A stretch of 55,685 bases of DNA from Sphingobacteriales bacterium (GTDB lineage Bacteria > Bacteroidota > Bacteroidia > Chitinophagales > UBA2359): the NCBI GenBank assembly GCA_016718845.1, contig JADKCK010000036.1, forward strand, positions 1-55,685. Reading direction: 5' to 3'. The notes under the pieces are model-generated. The model saw only the letters and a list, made by a program, of their open reading frames with translations, did not search any database and was not told where the DNA came from. A program made the translations under genes and the position numbers. The stretch's first letter is position 1. Each line of letters starts with the position of its first letter. This document shows, one piece after another, positions 54,435-55,685 of the stretch.

Positions 54435-54916
54435 TTAGCCATAAAGATTTTCAAAATTTTTTAATTAACACACACACATTTAATTTGCAACAAGAACAAA
54501 ACAACCGCATCACTACCCAACAAGCTCCCAAGGCAGTAGGTTTGTATCCACATGCCCGCAAGGTAGGTAATTTACTATTTTTATCGGGCATTGGTCCCCG
54601 CGACCCCAACGACAGCACCACCATACCCGGTACACAATTCGATAAATGGGGCAACTTTACCCATTTCGATTTCGAGGCTCAGTGCCACTCGGTGTTTCAA
54701 AATGTGCGCTCGGTACTCGAGGCATCGGGTAGCAAATGGGAAAACTTGGTCGACGTCACCGTATTTTTGGTTAACATGCAGCGCGATTTTCATACCTTTA
54801 ATCGGCTATATGCCCAATATTTTGCCGACAACCAACCCTGCCGCACCACCGTCGAGGTAAATTGTTTGCCTACACCCATTGCTATTGAGCTAAAATGTAT
54901 AGCTATTGTCGATTAA
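54410..54916 (+). CDS. RidA-family deaminase, 2-aminomuconate-deaminase-like
   Basis: A protein of up to 168 residues has a RidA fold. The APKAVGLYPHARKVGNLLFLSGIGPRDP stretch (about 39-66) is close to 2-aminomuconate deaminase-type members, which act in tryptophan catabolism. The C-terminus CRTTVEVNCLPTPIAIELKCIA carries the conserved arginine and glutamate of RidA active sites. No in-frame ATG precedes the domain, so translation probably begins at GTG 54410 or at another rare codon downstream. The divergent murF-alr promoter overlaps that start. Confidence 0.8.
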   Translation: MQCDKLLTISHKDFQNFLINTHTFNLQQEQNNRITTQQAPKAVGLYPHARKVGNLLFLSGIGPRDPNDSTTIPGTQFDKWGNFTHFDFEAQCHSVFQNVRSVLEASGSKWENLVDVTVFLVNMQRDFHTFNRLYAQYFADNQPCRTTVEVNCLPTPIAIELKCIAIVD

Positions 54917-54928
54917 CAATAACACAAA

Positions 54929-54960
54929 TTTGTAATTAGCACAAATAGGGCGTACCTTTG
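54929..54960 (+). promoter_or_regulatory. Promoter of ccmB
   Basis: TTTG at 54929-54932, a 20-base spacer and TACCTTTG at 54953-54960 are a near-ideal Bacteroidota promoter, 18 bases before the ATG. Confidence 0.75.
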
Positions 54961-54977
54961 CACCTTCAAAGCAAACT

Positions 54978-55637
54978 ATGAATCTATTAACGCAAATAGT
55001 AGCCCTAATACGCAAAGATTTATTACTCGAATGGCGACAACGCTATGCCATTAGCGGCATTTTTTTGTATATTATGTCATCGGCAATGGTTGTTTACCTG
55101 TCCTTCACCGAAATAAAACCCATGGTGTGGGTATCGGTTTTTTGGATAATATTGCTGTTTGCCTCGGTTAATGCAGTAGCTAAAAGCTTTATGCAAGAAA
55201 ATCCAGGCAGGCAGTTGTATTACTATACCGTTGCCAGTCCGCAGGCAGTTATTTTAGCTAAGATGATATACAACATTTTTTTGCTATTATTGTTGGCAGC
55301 CATTGGCGTTGGGGTTTTTTCGCTGTTAATAGGCAACCCAATTCGCAAACTCCCCTTGTTTTTTGGCGCCGTAGCACTAGGTGCCAGTAGCTTTTCGATG
55401 TGTTTTACCCTCATATCGGCAATTGCTGCCAAAGCAGGACGCAGCGCCACCCTTATGCCCATACTTAGCTTCCCGATTATTTTACCCATGTTGGCATTGC
55501 TTATCCAAATATCAAAAGCCGCCGCCATTGGCATCGAAGACGTAAATATGACCAAAGATTTCTCTATTTTATTGGCAATGAATGTAATGCTCGTAGCCTT
55601 GTCTTTTATCTTATTTCCGTTTTTATGGCGCGATTAG
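54978..55637 (+). CDS. ccmB: Heme exporter protein CcmB
   Basis: The 219-residue protein has six membrane helices and the CcmB pattern: IRKDLLLEWRQRYAISGI at the start, then SFMQENPGRQLYYYTVASP and LPILSFPIILPMLALLIQ-like segments. It is the membrane partner of the CcmA ATPase in heme handling for cytochrome c maturation. No ccmA is seen here; ccmC would be expected just beyond the window edge. A strong promoter lies directly upstream, so it begins an operon that continues off the end. Confidence 0.9.
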   Translation: MNLLTQIVALIRKDLLLEWRQRYAISGIFLYIMSSAMVVYLSFTEIKPMVWVSVFWIILLFASVNAVAKSFMQENPGRQLYYYTVASPQAVILAKMIYNIFLLLLLAAIGVGVFSLLIGNPIRKLPLFFGAVALGASSFSMCFTLISAIAAKAGRSATLMPILSFPIILPMLALLIQISKAAAIGIEDVNMTKDFSILLAMNVMLVALSFILFPFLWRD

Positions 55638-55685
55638 CTCGTCTTTTAATCCCTCCTAAAACTTAAACTTAAGTACATAGCAATC

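Noticed and set aside
1..55685. tRNA, rRNA or tmRNA genes
   Set aside because: No T-loop-like GTTCGANNC with matching acceptor stem, and no rRNA-like sequence, was seen on either strand. A covariance-model scan would be decisive.

Overview
The window is a chromosomal segment from a member of the Bacteroidota, probably from the Saprospiria/Chitinophagia/Cytophagia side. Several signs point this way: type IX secretion (T9SS) parts and cargo (a PorU2-like C25 peptidase, a PorP/SprF protein, secreted proteins ending in a YPNP-type sorting domain), a fused MurF-alanine racemase, a UbiD-type decarboxylase of about 640 residues, many TAnnTTTG promoter -7 boxes, an absence of clear Shine-Dalgarno sites, and AT-rich intergenic DNA. 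No rRNA, tRNA, CRISPR array or complete transposase gene was recognised.

Layout. 1-5.8 kb: a frameshifted lipoprotein gene, small secreted proteins, two tandem T9SS cargo genes, a DUF4834-like membrane protein and a BON-LysM protein. 6-11.2 kb: a FabL/FabI-like enoyl-ACP reductase, a membrane protein, a Wzz-like chain-length protein, an O-antigen ligase-like protein and a macrodomain protein. 11.5-16 kb: five collinear genes (coiled coil, PD-(D/E)XK-like, two related membrane proteins, and a membrane-anchored solute-binding protein fused to OmpA) that look like one uncharacterised envelope system. 16.8-20.2 kb: UbiD-type decarboxylase, lipoprotein MsrB, and QueD behind a 12-copy 16-bp tandem repeat. 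20.4-32 kb: giant PorU2, MntH with a palindromic operator candidate, T9SS cargo, a lytic transglycosylase and an OmpA-family protein. 32.3-34.2 kb and 39-41.2 kb: AT-rich accessory islands of unknown proteins, two GNAT acetyltransferases and a truncated HNH nuclease. The rest is mainly core: IlvE, PorP/SprF, IlvA, RecA, an ABC exporter, CsaA, a two-component system, a six-PAS histidine kinase, MurF-Alr, a RidA-family deaminase and CcmB.

The most striking non-coding signal is a family of four non-coding mobile elements of 310-425 bp (4684-5108, 8636-8945, 16333-16712, 37259-37644) plus one remnant. They share a foldable core but carry two different kinds of terminal inverted repeat. Three have perfect 8-bp target duplications and the fourth matches at 6 of 8 bases. 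They are therefore MITE-like elements with exchangeable ends, each inserted beside a gene. Three of the four lie right at a gene's promoter side, stop codon or terminator.

Most convergent gene pairs and many operon ends carry strong hairpin terminators, listed individually. All functional calls come from reading translated motifs by eye. No database or folding program was run.
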